From CALBPI01 sp038524795 (GTDB lineage Bacteria > Pseudomonadota > Gammaproteobacteria > Steroidobacterales > Woeseiaceae): a stretch of 64,000 nt of DNA. Made by a program: the position numbers and the translations under genes. Each line of letters starts with the position of its first letter. Within the stretch, counting starts at the first letter, position 1. Where the stretch lies: contig JBCBIJ010000004.1 in assembly GCA_038524795.1 (NCBI GenBank), positions 62,001 through 126,000 of the forward strand. The letters run 5' to 3'. The notes beneath the pieces are model-generated. The model was given only the letters and a program-made list of their open reading frames with translations, was not told the DNA's origin and searched no databases. Below, one piece after another: positions 16,766 through 27,768 of this stretch.

Positions 16766-18169
16766 TCAGCCTTCGAGCAGGCTGTTGATGCGCTCGAGAT
16801 CCTGCACCTGCAACGCGCCTGAGGCCTGCTTGAGACGCAGCACATTGAGTAGGTAGTCATAGCGGGCGCGCAGGTATTGCGTGCGGGCGTTGAAGAGCTG
16901 ACGTTGTGCGTCGAGCACGTCCACGGTCGTGCGCGTGCCGACCTCGAAGCCCGCCTGCGTGGCTTCCAGCGCCACCTCACTCGACTTGAGTGCTTGTTCC
17001 AGCGCCTTGGTGCGCGAGATCTCGGCCAGAACGCCCAGGTAGGAGTCGCGGGCCAGACGCTCGGTTTCACGCGCAATGCGCTGTGCACGCTCGCGTGCGG
17101 CGCGGTGCAGGTATACAGCTTCACGGACGCGCGAGGTGTTAGTACCGCCTGCGAAAATGGGGACGTTGAACTGCAGCGATATAGAGTCCTGATCGCTGCT
17201 AGAGAACACGTCCTGGAACGGCAAGCCGTTGTTCGACTGTTCCTGATCGTTCTCGTTGCTCGAGCGCGATACGACGAGATCCAAGGTTGGCATATAGCCA
17301 GAACGTCGCGAGCTGACTTCCTTACTCGCGATATCTGCGGAGATTCTGCTGGCGATCAGGTCCAGGTTTTGCTCGAGCGCACGCGCCACCCATTGGTCTT
17401 CGTCTGCCGGGCTCGGTGCGATAAGCGGTACCGCAGCACCCGGTTTCGCGAGGTCCCCCGAGCTGTCGCCCGTAATCTCTGCTAACAGATTCTTGGCGTT
17501 CGCGAGCGTTCGTTTCGCCGCAATTTCATCGGCAACCGCCTGGTCGAACGCAGCCTGCGATTCCTGGACGTCCGTGATTGCGATCAAGCCCACCTCGAAA
17601 CGCTTTTGCGCCTGGTCAAGCTGCTTGGCAATGGCGGTCTTGTTGGCTTCGCTGGCCTCAAGAGAGTCCTCGGCGGCGAGCACGTCGAAATAGCGCTCGG
17701 CGACGCGCAACATGAGGCCCTGTTGGGCACCTTCATAATTGGCTTCCGCTTCCGCGACGCGCTTGTCGGCTTGCTGCAAGCCAATGAACTGATCCCAACG
17801 GAACACGGTCTGGCGCAGCTGCAGCTGCCAGAACGTCTGCTCGATGTTCTCCGACTCGAACGTGTTCGTGGCCTGGATGATCTGGCCTGAGTCCTCGTCA
17901 AAAGCCGGGAACACCTGGACACCGCCGTTCTCCGAGCGGGTTTCACTGCCCGATGCGTTGATCTGCGGGAACAAGAGACCACGCGCTTGGGGCCGCAGCT
18001 CAGAGTTGGCCAGCAGGTTGGCTTCCGCCTCGCGGATCTGCGGGTCGGATTGCAGCGCGCGCTGGTAGATGTCGAGCAGGTCCTCGGCGCTGGCCTGGGG
18101 GGCTGCGACGCACGCGAACACGGTCATGGCAGCGCCCGCGAGCGCCGCGCGGAAGCGGGTATTAGTCAT
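16766..18169 (-). CDS. tolC: TolC-family outer membrane channel protein
   Basis: The product is an outer-membrane/periplasmic tunnel protein used by type I secretion and tripartite efflux pumps. From ATG 18169 it has 467 residues with a clear signal peptide (core AALAGAAMTVFACVAAP, ending ASAEDLLD). The helical duplication typical of the family is visible: YQRALQSDPQIREAEANLL at the start, repeated long Gln/Ala-rich helices, and FEVGTRTTVDVLDAQRQLF near the end. A GTG at 18211 would add 14 residues but lies in the promoter-like inverted repeat, so the ATG is preferred. Rhodanese and Pcm genes lie upstream on the same strand. Confidence 0.92.
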   Translation of the reverse strand: MTNTRFRAALAGAAMTVFACVAAPQASAEDLLDIYQRALQSDPQIREAEANLLANSELRPQARGLLFPQINASGSETRSENGGVQVFPAFDEDSGQIIQATNTFESENIEQTFWQLQLRQTVFRWDQFIGLQQADKRVAEAEANYEGAQQGLMLRVAERYFDVLAAEDSLEASEANKTAIAKQLDQAQKRFEVGLIAITDVQESQAAFDQAVADEIAAKRTLANAKNLLAEITGDSSGDLAKPGAAVPLIAPSPADEDQWVARALEQNLDLIASRISADIASKEVSSRRSGYMPTLDLVVSRSSNENDQEQSNNGLPFQDVFSSSDQDSISLQFNVPIFAGGTNTSRVREAVYLHRAARERAQRIARETERLARDSYLGVLAEISRTKALEQALKSSEVALEATQAGFEVGTRTTVDVLDAQRQLFNARTQYLRARYDYLLNVLRLKQASGALQVQDLERINSLLEG

Positions 18170-18193
18170 GGTTTTGGAGCTTCGTGCTGGTGT

Positions 18194-18215
18194 TATAGTA
18201 CGGTAATACACTATA
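18194..18215 (-). promoter_or_regulatory. inverted repeat in front of tolC, possible operator
   Basis: TATAGT and ACTATA are separated by ten bases in an AT-rich patch 25-45 bases upstream of the tolC ATG, in a gap otherwise rich in GC. It could be a regulator-binding site over the tolC promoter. No known operator was recognised. Confidence 0.35.
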
Positions 18216-18232
18216 GCGCCTCTGGGACGTGG

Positions 18233-18553
18233 TCAATAGCGCGGTAGCTCCGGGTCGACGTCCGTCGACCAACGGTCTATGCCGCCCGTTACGTTATAGA
18301 TGCCGCTGCGGCCCGAATGGATGAGAAAGGCTGCTGCCTGGGCGCTGCGCATGCCGCCATGGCAAAGCACAGCGACCGGGCGATCGGCGGGGACTTCGTC
18401 AATTCGCGACTGCAGTGTGCCCAGCGGAATGTTGAGGCTGCCTTCGATGTGCACGATATCGCGCTCCCAGTCTTCGCGGACATCGAGCAGACACCAGTCG
18501 CGTTTACCCAGCTCCGGTGCGAGTTCGGCGGGCTCGATTTCGGGCAGGCTCAA
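18233..18553 (-). CDS. single-domain rhodanese-like protein
   Basis: This small cytoplasmic rhodanese has 106 residues from a TTG at 18553. The catalytic loop CHGGMRS carries the active Cys, preceded by LLDVREDWERDIVHIEGSLN and followed by GGIDRWS, the standard order for sulfurtransferase domains of the GlpE/PspE type. The TTG overlaps the stop of the upstream pcm gene (TTGA), which argues for coupled translation. A longer reading back to 18628 would run inside pcm and adds no family sequence. The trio pcm-rhodanese-tolC is a known gammaproteobacterial arrangement; the sulfur acceptor is unknown. Confidence 0.85.
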   Translation of the reverse strand: MSLPEIEPAELAPELGKRDWCLLDVREDWERDIVHIEGSLNIPLGTLQSRIDEVPADRPVAVLCHGGMRSAQAAAFLIHSGRSGIYNVTGGIDRWSTDVDPELPRY

Positions 18554-19200
18554 AACTCGAAGCTCGGTTTCGGTTCGAAATTGACCAGATACGGCAGTTG
18601 CGTCTCGAGTAGATCCTCGGCGTACCATCGATCTTCGGCCGCACGCTGCACCAGTCGAGCGGTCATGGCGGGTGCGTCACCCTCGACGACGAACAGCCGG
18701 CCCTCGAGGTCCAACAGTTGCTCCAGGACCTTGGAGCCGCGGTTGATGGCGCCACCCAGGACGATCACGTCGAAGCGTTCATCGGGAAGTCCCGCGGGCG
18801 CTTCGGCCTCGTGCACCGTGACGCGGTCGATGCCGGCCTGGCGCAGGTTGTTCCTGGCCGCTTCAGCCAGCTCACCGACGCGCTCAAGCGTGGTGACGTG
18901 ACCGCCAAGTAAGGCCATGCAGGCCGCGAGATAGCCGCTGCCCGTGCCAATCTCGAGCACGCGGTCTCCGGCTTGCACGGACACCGCCTGCAGGATGCGG
19001 CCGTCGATTCGCGGCGAAAAAGTACGCTGACCGTGCCCGATCGGCACGCCCGCGTCGGCGTAGGCGGCATCACGCCACGCCTCGGGCACGAAGTGCTCTC
19101 TGGGCAGCAGGTTCATGACCTCGAGAACCGCGTCATCGAGTACGTCAAAACTGCGGACTTGCTGCGTCACCATCTGGAAGCGCGCATGCTCAAAACTCAT
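18550..19200 (-). CDS. pcm: protein-L-isoaspartate O-methyltransferase family protein
   Basis: This 216-residue SAM-dependent methyltransferase family repairs isoaspartyl residues in damaged proteins. SAM-binding motif I is VLEIGTGSGYLAACMA near residue 85, and the N-terminal family pattern FVPEAW ... AYADAGVPIGHGQ is present. The segment after GHGQ reads RTFSPRID instead of the usual TISQP, so this is a divergent member and substrate specificity is less certain. The ATG follows a GGACGGA ribosome site. It heads the pcm-rhodanese-tolC set on the minus strand. Confidence 0.85.
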   Translation of the reverse strand: MSFEHARFQMVTQQVRSFDVLDDAVLEVMNLLPREHFVPEAWRDAAYADAGVPIGHGQRTFSPRIDGRILQAVSVQAGDRVLEIGTGSGYLAACMALLGGHVTTLERVGELAEAARNNLRQAGIDRVTVHEAEAPAGLPDERFDVIVLGGAINRGSKVLEQLLDLEGRLFVVEGDAPAMTARLVQRAAEDRWYAEDLLETQLPYLVNFEPKPSFEF

Positions 19201-19509
19201 GGTCTATTCCGTCCCCTTGAAAACGGCGCGATTATCCCACAGCCCCTGGTGCCCCGGTAGCCGGGACGAATCTCCCAGCCCCCTCACGTTATGGTCAAAA
19301 CGGACAATAATGACGGGGTAAATGGGCTACGCTCGAAATCGAATAACAGAACAAGCGGTGCAGCACACAAGACACCGTATGCATTGCCGAGCGACGGCCC
19401 GCAGTGACCGCGGCCGGCGGTGGCGCGTGATGGCCCAGGTCAGACGCGGCGCGACGACGAGCATAACGTCGTGCATTACGACGCGTGCAGCCGCAGAGGT
19501 TAGGCCATC
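19201..19509. other. 309-base divergent intergenic region
   Basis: This gap lies between the divergent pcm and GGDEF/EAL genes and must carry both promoters. No convincing small gene is visible on either strand. Small inverted repeats occur (for example CCCGG-TAG-CCGGG near 19254-19264, and ACGAC/GTCGT near 19454-19472). Clear -35/-10 pairs were not identified. Confidence 0.5.
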
Positions 19510-21822
19510 TTGTTGACTCGCCTGGACACGCTCACGATAGCGCTCGGATCTGCGGTGCTCGTACTCGGCGCGCTCGTGATCGTGTACTGGCGCCGGCAGC
19601 GTACGTTGCGCGCGCGTCTCTCGCGCTTGTCGGGTGAGGTCCGTGATGCGGCCTCAGACTCCTTCGTGGGGCGCCGGCTGGACACCGATGCCGATGACAG
19701 CCTCGCCCCCATCAACCAGACGATCAACCAACTCTTCGACGCGCTCGGTGAGAAGGAGCGCGAACTGGCCGACCGCGATGTCTGGTTCTCGCGTTTCGCG
19801 GGCGCCTTGCCCGAAGTCACGCTCATCCACAACGAGCGCATCCTGTTTGCCAACGAGACGGCTGCCGCGTTGCTGGGTGTCGAGGCCCGGCAGCTCGTCG
19901 ACAAGCCCGTTACCGATCTCGTCAAACCGCCGTACCGTGCGCTCGTGCGCGAGACCACGGCACGCCGGCTCGCGGGCGAGCAGGTGCCAGAACGACAGGA
20001 GCTACAGCTCATCAGCGCTGAACACGGCGCGCAATGGGTCGAAGCCAGCGGTGTCCTGACCACCTACCGCGGGCAGCCCGCGGTGCTGACGGTCGCACGC
20101 GACATTGGCTACAGGAAGGCAGGCGGTGATCCTGATGCCGGCAATGGCGTTCTGCCGATGGCGCTTGAAGGCATTGCTGAGTGCATCGTGACCACCGACA
20201 AGCAAGGCGTGGTGCGCTGGATGAACAACGCGGCCGAGCAAACGCTGGGCGTGCTGCGTAACGACGCTGTCGGTATGCCATTCGGTCAGATCGCCACACT
20301 CGTCGATGAAATCGATTTCAAGGCACTGGGCAATCCCGTCGAGCGCTGTCTGGCGCAGCGTCAGCGCATCAATATGGGCCGCCGCGCCTTGCTGCTGCGC
20401 TCCAGTGGCGGCGAGAGTTGTTCTGTCGAGCTGACGGCCTCACCCATCGAGCGGCGCGACGGCGAGCTCGAAGGTTGCATCGTCGTATTCCACGACGTCT
20501 CCGAAATCCGCGGCCACGCGCGCCAGATCACCTACCAGGCCAGTCACGATGCGTTGACGGGGCTCATCAACCGACGCGAGTTCGAAGAGCGGGTTTCTGC
20601 GGCTGTGAAGTCGGCACGGGCCAAAGGCACACGACACATCGTGGCCTACCTTGACCTCGATCGCTTCAAGACCGTCAACGACTCCTGCGGTCATCAGGCC
20701 GGTGATGAACTGCTGCGCAAGGTGGCCTCGATCCTGCGTGACCAGGTGCGTGACAGCGATTCCGTGGCGCGCATCGGTGGCGATGAGTTCGCCATGTTGT
20801 TGCCGGGCTGCCCGATCGACAAGGCCAGCGAGATCGCCGATGAAACCTGTAAGGCCATCGCCGACTATCGCTTCGTCTGGCGCGACCGGATTTTCACAAT
20901 TGGTGTGAGCATCGGTCTGTTGGAGGTCACGGATCAGGCCGGCAGCGTGCAGGACGTGCTCGCCGCGGCAGACTCGGCCTGCTACATGGCGAAGCGCGCG
21001 GGCCGCGGCAAGGTGCACATCTATTCCGAGACGGACGAGATCATCGCCCGCGAGCGTGGCGAGATCCGGTGGCTGCAGCGCCTGCAGACAGCGCTCCGGG
21101 AAGGGCGATTCGGCCTGGCGGTACAACCCATTATCTCACTGTCCCGAGGCCCGAATGGCCAGCCAAACGGCCCGGCCTGCGAGGTGCTTCTGCGCCTGCA
21201 CGGGCGCCACGGCGAGGTGGTGAATCCCAGCGAGTTTCTCGATTCCGCGGAGCGCTACCAGCTCATGCCCGATATCGATCGCTGGGTCGTGCGCACGACG
21301 CTTGCCGCCGTCGCCAACCACGAGCTCAAATTGCCGGCCGGCCGCAGTTGTTCGATTAACCTGTCGGGCCAGACGCTTTCCGACGACGGCTTCCTCGAAT
21401 TCGTGGTCGACGCGCTCGACACGGCGGGGCTTGCGGCCGAGTTGTTCTGTTTTGAGGTGACCGAGGAGGCCGTCTATGAACACTTCGCCAACGCGCGCCG
21501 TTTTATCGAGGTGTTGCACGGCATGGGCAGTCGCTTCGCGCTCGACAACTACGGCAGCGCTCCGGGCGCGTTCACAAGGCTTCGCGACCTGCCGCTCGAC
21601 TACCTCAAGATCGATGGCAGGCTGACGCGCAACCTTGCCGAGGACAGCGTCAACCAGGAACTCGTCGCGTCGATGATCCGTTTGGCCGATACGATGAAAT
21701 TCCGCACCGTGGCGGAGCAGGTCGAAGGTCAGGAAGACTTCGACACGCTGCGTGATCTTGGTGTCGACTTCGCGCAGGGCTTTTTCATCCGACAGCCGGA
21801 CCTGCTAGGCGACTCTGCCTAG
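19510..21822 (+). CDS. membrane-anchored PAS-PAS-GGDEF-EAL c-di-GMP protein
   Basis: This 770-residue regulator of cyclic di-GMP has an N-terminal membrane helix (about 7-27), a PAS domain (about 92-205), a second PAS (about 215-340), a GGDEF domain (about 345-510) and an EAL domain (about 525-765). The GGDEF motif (423-427) is intact, with the inhibitory RxxD site (RDSD) five residues ahead, so diguanylate cyclase activity is likely. The EAL domain has EVL at 558, but loop 6 reads DNYGSAPGAF (679-688) instead of DDFGTGYSSL, losing the second metal-binding Asp, so phosphodiesterase activity may be lost. The start is TTG at 19510 or 19513; a stop lies three codons upstream and AGGTTAGG precedes it. 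Confidence 0.92.
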   Translation: MLTRLDTLTIALGSAVLVLGALVIVYWRRQRTLRARLSRLSGEVRDAASDSFVGRRLDTDADDSLAPINQTINQLFDALGEKERELADRDVWFSRFAGALPEVTLIHNERILFANETAAALLGVEARQLVDKPVTDLVKPPYRALVRETTARRLAGEQVPERQELQLISAEHGAQWVEASGVLTTYRGQPAVLTVARDIGYRKAGGDPDAGNGVLPMALEGIAECIVTTDKQGVVRWMNNAAEQTLGVLRNDAVGMPFGQIATLVDEIDFKALGNPVERCLAQRQRINMGRRALLLRSSGGESCSVELTASPIERRDGELEGCIVVFHDVSEIRGHARQITYQASHDALTGLINRREFEERVSAAVKSARAKGTRHIVAYLDLDRFKTVNDSCGHQAGDELLRKVASILRDQVRDSDSVARIGGDEFAMLLPGCPIDKASEIADETCKAIADYRFVWRDRIFTIGVSIGLLEVTDQAGSVQDVLAAADSACYMAKRAGRGKVHIYSETDEIIARERGEIRWLQRLQTALREGRFGLAVQPIISLSRGPNGQPNGPACEVLLRLHGRHGEVVNPSEFLDSAERYQLMPDIDRWVVRTTLAAVANHELKLPAGRSCSINLSGQTLSDDGFLEFVVDALDTAGLAAELFCFEVTEEAVYEHFANARRFIEVLHGMGSRFALDNYGSAPGAFTRLRDLPLDYLKIDGRLTRNLAEDSVNQELVASMIRLADTMKFRTVAEQVEGQEDFDTLRDLGVDFAQGFFIRQPDLLGDSA

Positions 21823-21838
21823 GCGCAACGGCGCGGCC

Positions 21839-21872
21839 AAAAAAAAAGCCCGGCGCAAGGCCGGGCTTTTTT
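21839..21872. terminator. strong bidirectional terminator
   Basis: GCCCGGC and GCCGGGC form a 7-base stem around a GCAAG loop, flanked by nine A on the left and six T on the right. It lies between the stops of the plus-strand c-di-GMP gene (21822) and the minus-strand hppA (21891), so it serves both. Confidence 0.9.
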
Positions 21873-21890
21873 GCTTTCTGCAAGGTGTTC

Positions 21891-24035
<2,145 letters not shown>

Positions 24036-24298
24036 GCTGATTGTTACTCCGTCGTAGTCGTCCGGAGGGCGTCGGCGTGACACACAGGTCTACGAGGTGC
24101 GACGTGGAGCACCTGTGCCTATGTAAAACGCGGATGGCGTCCCCCGCAGATTGACATCTGTCTTATTGATGCGTGTCGAGCGCACCGCCGCTGCGACCTT
24201 CCGTCCTCAGAATGGCCGCTGCAAAGACGCGTGCGATCGATATTTGTCGGAAAACTTAAGCAAAAACGCGAGTTATGCGTCCCCGCAAAGCGCGCGGA

Positions 24299-25561
24299 TC
24301 ATACCACAAAGCCGTCGTTCAGTTTGGGCTTCACGGGGTGGTTCCTAAGCTCCACATAGACCGGAAGGCCGTTCTTGTAGGGCGGGTAGTCCTCGCCGCG
24401 AATCAGTGGTTCGAGGTAGGTCCGGGCGCGGGCCGTGATGCCAAAGCCGTCCTTGGTGATGTAGCTCTTCGGGACAAACTTTTCCTTGTTGGCCACACGG
24501 GAAAGCGCCGCCGACTCAATCTTCCACTTGTAGGGCTTATCGGAGACCCGTTTGATGACCGGCATGACGGCCGTTTCACCAGCCACGGCCAGTTTCACCG
24601 CGTGCTTGCCGACCGCATAGGCTTGTTCGACGTCCGTTTTGGAGGCCAGGTGGCGCGCCGAGCGCTGCAGGTAGTCGGCCACGGCGTAGTGAAACTTGTG
24701 GCCGAGCTTGTCGCGGACCATGTTGGCGACAACGGACGCCACACCCCCGAGCTGGGCGTGGCCGAATGCGTCGACCGTGCCTGCATCGGCCAGGAACTTG
24801 CCGTTGGCGTAGCGTGTGCCTTCACTGACCACCACGACGCAGTAGCCGTAGTCACGGACACACTCGTCGACACGCTTCAAGAAGCGCTTTTGGTCGAAGG
24901 GCACTTCGGGGAACAGGATGATGTGCGGTGGTTCGTCGCGGCCCTGGCCGGCGAGCCCGCCCGCAGCGGCAATCCAGCCCGCGTGCCGGCCCATGACCTC
25001 CAGAATGAAGACCTTGGTCGAGGTCGAGGCCATCGATTGCACGTCGAGCGCAGCCTCCATGGTTGAGACGGCGATGTACTTGGCCACCGAGCCGAAACCC
25101 GGGCAGCAATCGGTCACCGGCAGGTCGTTGTCGACGGTCTTGGGGATGCCGATACACTGCAGCGGCAGCTTTTTGCGCTTGGCCATCTGCGACACCTTGT
25201 GCGCGGTGTCCATCGAATCGTTGCCGCCGTTGTAAAAGAAGTAGCCGATGTCATGGGCGCGGAAGACTTCAATAAGCCGCTCGTACTCGGCGAGGTTGTC
25301 CTCGATGGCCTTGAGCTTGTAGCGCGCCGAGCCGAAGGCGCCGCCCGGTCGGTTGCGAAGTGCTGCAATGTTGCGGGCCGATTCGCGATTGGTGTCGATC
25401 ATGTCCTCGATCAGGGCCCCGATGATCCCGTTCCGCCCCGCGTACACGTTGGCGATCTTGTTCTTGTGCTTGCGTGCGGTTTCGATCACGCCGCAGGCCG
25501 AGGCGTTGATGACCGAGGTGACACCGCCCGACTGGGCGTAAAAAGCGTTTCTGGGGCTCAT
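24299..25561 (-). CDS. pfp: pyrophosphate-dependent 6-phosphofructokinase
   Basis: This 420-residue cytoplasmic enzyme interconverts fructose 6-phosphate and fructose 1,6-bisphosphate using PPi. The two residues that separate PPi from ATP enzymes are both of the PPi type: Asp in GGND (112-115) instead of Gly, and Lys in PKTVDND (140-146) instead of Gly. MGRHAGW and the substrate-site region VSEGTRYANGKF are also present. Reversibility would let it serve glycolysis and gluconeogenesis. The ATG has an AGGAGT site. It is on the same strand as hppA, 263 bases upstream, and divergent from adk. Confidence 0.94.
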   Translation of the reverse strand: MSPRNAFYAQSGGVTSVINASACGVIETARKHKNKIANVYAGRNGIIGALIEDMIDTNRESARNIAALRNRPGGAFGSARYKLKAIEDNLAEYERLIEVFRAHDIGYFFYNGGNDSMDTAHKVSQMAKRKKLPLQCIGIPKTVDNDLPVTDCCPGFGSVAKYIAVSTMEAALDVQSMASTSTKVFILEVMGRHAGWIAAAGGLAGQGRDEPPHIILFPEVPFDQKRFLKRVDECVRDYGYCVVVVSEGTRYANGKFLADAGTVDAFGHAQLGGVASVVANMVRDKLGHKFHYAVADYLQRSARHLASKTDVEQAYAVGKHAVKLAVAGETAVMPVIKRVSDKPYKWKIESAALSRVANKEKFVPKSYITKDGFGITARARTYLEPLIRGEDYPPYKNGLPVYVELRNHPVKPKLNDGFVV

Positions 25562-25748
25562 TGCGGACTACTCCTGATCGTGGCCTAGGTGGCGCCGTCG
25601 CGGCGGCGCCTAGCTTAGCCGATTCGGCTGCCCAAGCGGTGGCGGGGCGGGGCGGCGTTGACGGCACGCGGTGCGGCAGTTAGGGTTTCGCCCCTTGTCT
25701 CGGGGCACTGGCCCCCGAAATCCCTTTTAAATCAACGCAGGCAGCGAC

Positions 25749-26393
25749 ATGCGGATCGTACTTCTTGGCGCGCCCGGGTCCGGTAAGGGCACGCAGGCAC
25801 AACGCCTCCAGGCCGAACACGGCGCACCTCAAATCTCCACGGGCGACCTGCTGCGCGCCGCCGTCAAGGCGGGCACCGAGCTTGGCAAACGCGCCAAGGC
25901 GGCCATGGACGCCGGTGAGCTCGTGTCGGACGATATCGTGCTCGGCATGATTCACCATCGACTCGCCGAGCCGGACACCGAAAAGAGCTTCGTGCTCGAC
26001 GGCTTCCCGCGTAACGTCGTGCAGGCGCAGGCGCTCGAAGACCTGCTCACAGGTATCGAGAAGCCGCTGGACACTGCGGTGCTGATGGACGTCGATAACG
26101 ACATCCTCATGAAGCGCCTGACGGGCCGTCGCACCTGCTCGAAGACGGGCAAGATCGTAAACATCCACTTCTCGGCCAAGGAAGACATCGACGAGATCGT
26201 CGCAAATGGCGGTGAGCTCACGCGTCGCGCCGATGACAACGAAGAGACGATTGCGAATCGACTGGATGTCTACCGCGAGCAGACGGCGCCTCTCATCGAT
26301 TTCTATCGCGAGCGCGACAAGCTCGTGACCGTCGACGCCGTGGGCTCGATGGAAGAGGTGCAGCAGCGGTTGCTGGAGGCCGTCGGGGCCTGA
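25749..26393 (+). CDS. adk: adenylate kinase
   Basis: This 214-residue enzyme converts AMP and ATP to two ADP. The P loop GAPGSGKGTQ is at residues 7-16, the AMP-site motif STGDLLRAAV follows, then FVLDGFPRN, and a long-form LID domain from GRRTC to DDNEETIANRL (about 122-170). The LID lacks the four-Cys zinc site, with a single Cys, as in most gram-negative enzymes. The length is standard. It is divergent from pfp across a 187-base gap and is followed by the palindromic repeat cluster at 26418-26628. Confidence 0.97.
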   Translation: MRIVLLGAPGSGKGTQAQRLQAEHGAPQISTGDLLRAAVKAGTELGKRAKAAMDAGELVSDDIVLGMIHHRLAEPDTEKSFVLDGFPRNVVQAQALEDLLTGIEKPLDTAVLMDVDNDILMKRLTGRRTCSKTGKIVNIHFSAKEDIDEIVANGGELTRRADDNEETIANRLDVYREQTAPLIDFYRERDKLVTVDAVGSMEEVQQRLLEAVGA

Positions 26394-26417
26394 CCGACGC
26401 GGTTAGCGGCGGCACAG

Positions 26418-26504
26418 GGCAGGCGCCAGGCCGACGCCCTTTTTCTCCATGGCTCGCTTCGCTGCGCTTTACTTACGAAAAAGGGCGTCGTCCTGACGCC
26501 CGCC
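26418..26504. repeat. long imperfect inverted repeat downstream of adk
   Basis: Two 28-base arms (26418-26445 and 26477-26504) pair at 25 of 28 positions, including a perfect 12-base inner part ACGCCCTTTTTC / GAAAAAGGGCGT, around a loop of 31 bases. The T5 inside the arm may help terminate adk, but the arms are longer than a normal terminator needs, which suggests a dispersed repeat unit. Confidence 0.75.
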
Positions 26505-26518
26505 TTCAAGCGTACGCG

Positions 26519-26628
26519 CGTCATTGCGAGCCCGCGTAGCGGGCGCGGCAATCTCATAACGCCGTCCTGAGGGTTGGTGATTTTGGTCGTTTAGAGATTG
26601 CTTCGTCACTGCGTTCCTCGCAATGACG
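26519..26628. repeat. REP/BIME-like pair of facing palindromic repeats
   Basis: CGTCATTGCGAG (26519-26530) and its exact reverse complement (26617-26628) enclose an inner pair GCAATCTC (26548-26555) / GAGATTGC (26594-26601). The left unit also holds its own small hairpin GCCCGC-GTA-GCGGGC. Two inverted units facing each other are the layout of BIME elements. This CGTCATTGCGAG...GCAATCTC theme is, from general knowledge, a recurring dispersed palindrome in many proteobacterial genomes. Only one copy was seen in this window. Confidence 0.75.
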
Positions 26629-26634
26629 AGCGAG

Positions 26635-27723
26635 TCAGGGCATCAAGTCGGCAATAGCCGGACCAACCACGTCTTTGCGCCAGCCCGTTAGCGCCCTGAC
26701 CTCGCGGTCGCCCCCAGCCATGCTGCGGACTTCGCGTTGCGGAGCCAGCACTTCGGCTTCCAGTTCCATGTCCTTGGCCAGCGCGCGCAATGCCGCGGCC
26801 ATGGCTTTGGCGCGGCGTTTCTCTTCGTCGTCCGGTGGCCCACCCATGACGGGCGCCGGCGGCAGCGGTTCTCGCAAGGCCTGGACCACGGCTTTGCCGT
26901 GGCGGGTCGCGAATTTCGCCGGGACGCCCTGGACATCGGTGACGTCGTCGGCGTGTTCGGGGTTATCGAAGGCAATGGCGATGAGCGCGTCGTCTCGGAC
27001 CACCCACTGGCGCGGCAGGTTGCGTTGTTGCGCGAGCGCTTCGCGCCAGGCCGCGAGCGAGACGACGCGTTGCTGCACGCGGGCGGGCAGGCGACCGATA
27101 CCTTTGACGCGTTGCCAGGCGGCAGCCGGCGGGTTCTCGTAGAGCGCGGGGTCGAGCAGCGCGGCGCTGTCGGCGCGCGCCCACTCGAGACGGCCCAGCG
27201 ACGTGAGCTTTTCTTCGAGGTGCGCCGTAATTTCGCCCAGGTGCCGGACGTCATCGGCGGCGTAATCGAGCACAGCCACCGAGAGCGGCCGACGTTTCCA
27301 GTTCGTTCGCGTGTGCGCCTTGTCGAGTGTGACGCCGGTGATCTCCTTCACGAGCGTCGCGTAGCCCACCTGCGGTGACCAGCCCGCGATGCCGGCCATG
27401 ACCTGCGTGTCCATGAGCGTGCTCGGCAGCGTGTCTGTTGTTACGCGCAATACCTCGAGATCCTGTCGCCCCGAATGCAGTGTCAACGGCGTGTCGAGCA
27501 TGGCTAACCAGAAGGCATCGAGCTGCATGCGTGCGAGCGGGTCGACCACAAAGATCTCGCCTTCGACGGCGAGTTGCAGCAGGCAGAGCTCGGGGTAGTA
27601 GGTCTTTTCGCGCAGAAACTCTGAGTCGAAACCGGCGTGTGATGCCGCGGCGACTCGGGCCGTAACGGCGTCCAGTGTCGATTGTGAGTCGATGTATTCG
27701 ATGGCGGGTGTTGCGCGGTTCAA
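26635..27723 (-). CDS. rnd: ribonuclease D
   Basis: This 362-residue 3'-5' exoribonuclease takes part in tRNA 3' maturation. The DEDDy catalytic residues are visible: Asp and Glu in FDSEFLREKTYYPELCLLQ, Asp in HSGRQDLEVL, and Tyr and Asp in YAADDVRHL. A C-terminal HRDC domain follows (about 205-285), then a second helical region. The only suitable start is TTG at 27723, with a weak ribosome site, which may be why expression would be low. It lies between the palindromic repeats and a divergent membrane protein gene. Confidence 0.93.
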   Translation of the reverse strand: MNRATPAIEYIDSQSTLDAVTARVAAASHAGFDSEFLREKTYYPELCLLQLAVEGEIFVVDPLARMQLDAFWLAMLDTPLTLHSGRQDLEVLRVTTDTLPSTLMDTQVMAGIAGWSPQVGYATLVKEITGVTLDKAHTRTNWKRRPLSVAVLDYAADDVRHLGEITAHLEEKLTSLGRLEWARADSAALLDPALYENPPAAAWQRVKGIGRLPARVQQRVVSLAAWREALAQQRNLPRQWVVRDDALIAIAFDNPEHADDVTDVQGVPAKFATRHGKAVVQALREPLPPAPVMGGPPDDEEKRRAKAMAAALRALAKDMELEAEVLAPQREVRSMAGGDREVRALTGWRKDVVGPAIADLMP

Positions 27724-27768
27724 GACAGGTGTCGGGGAGTGTGGAACAATGTAGCAGAGGAGACGACG

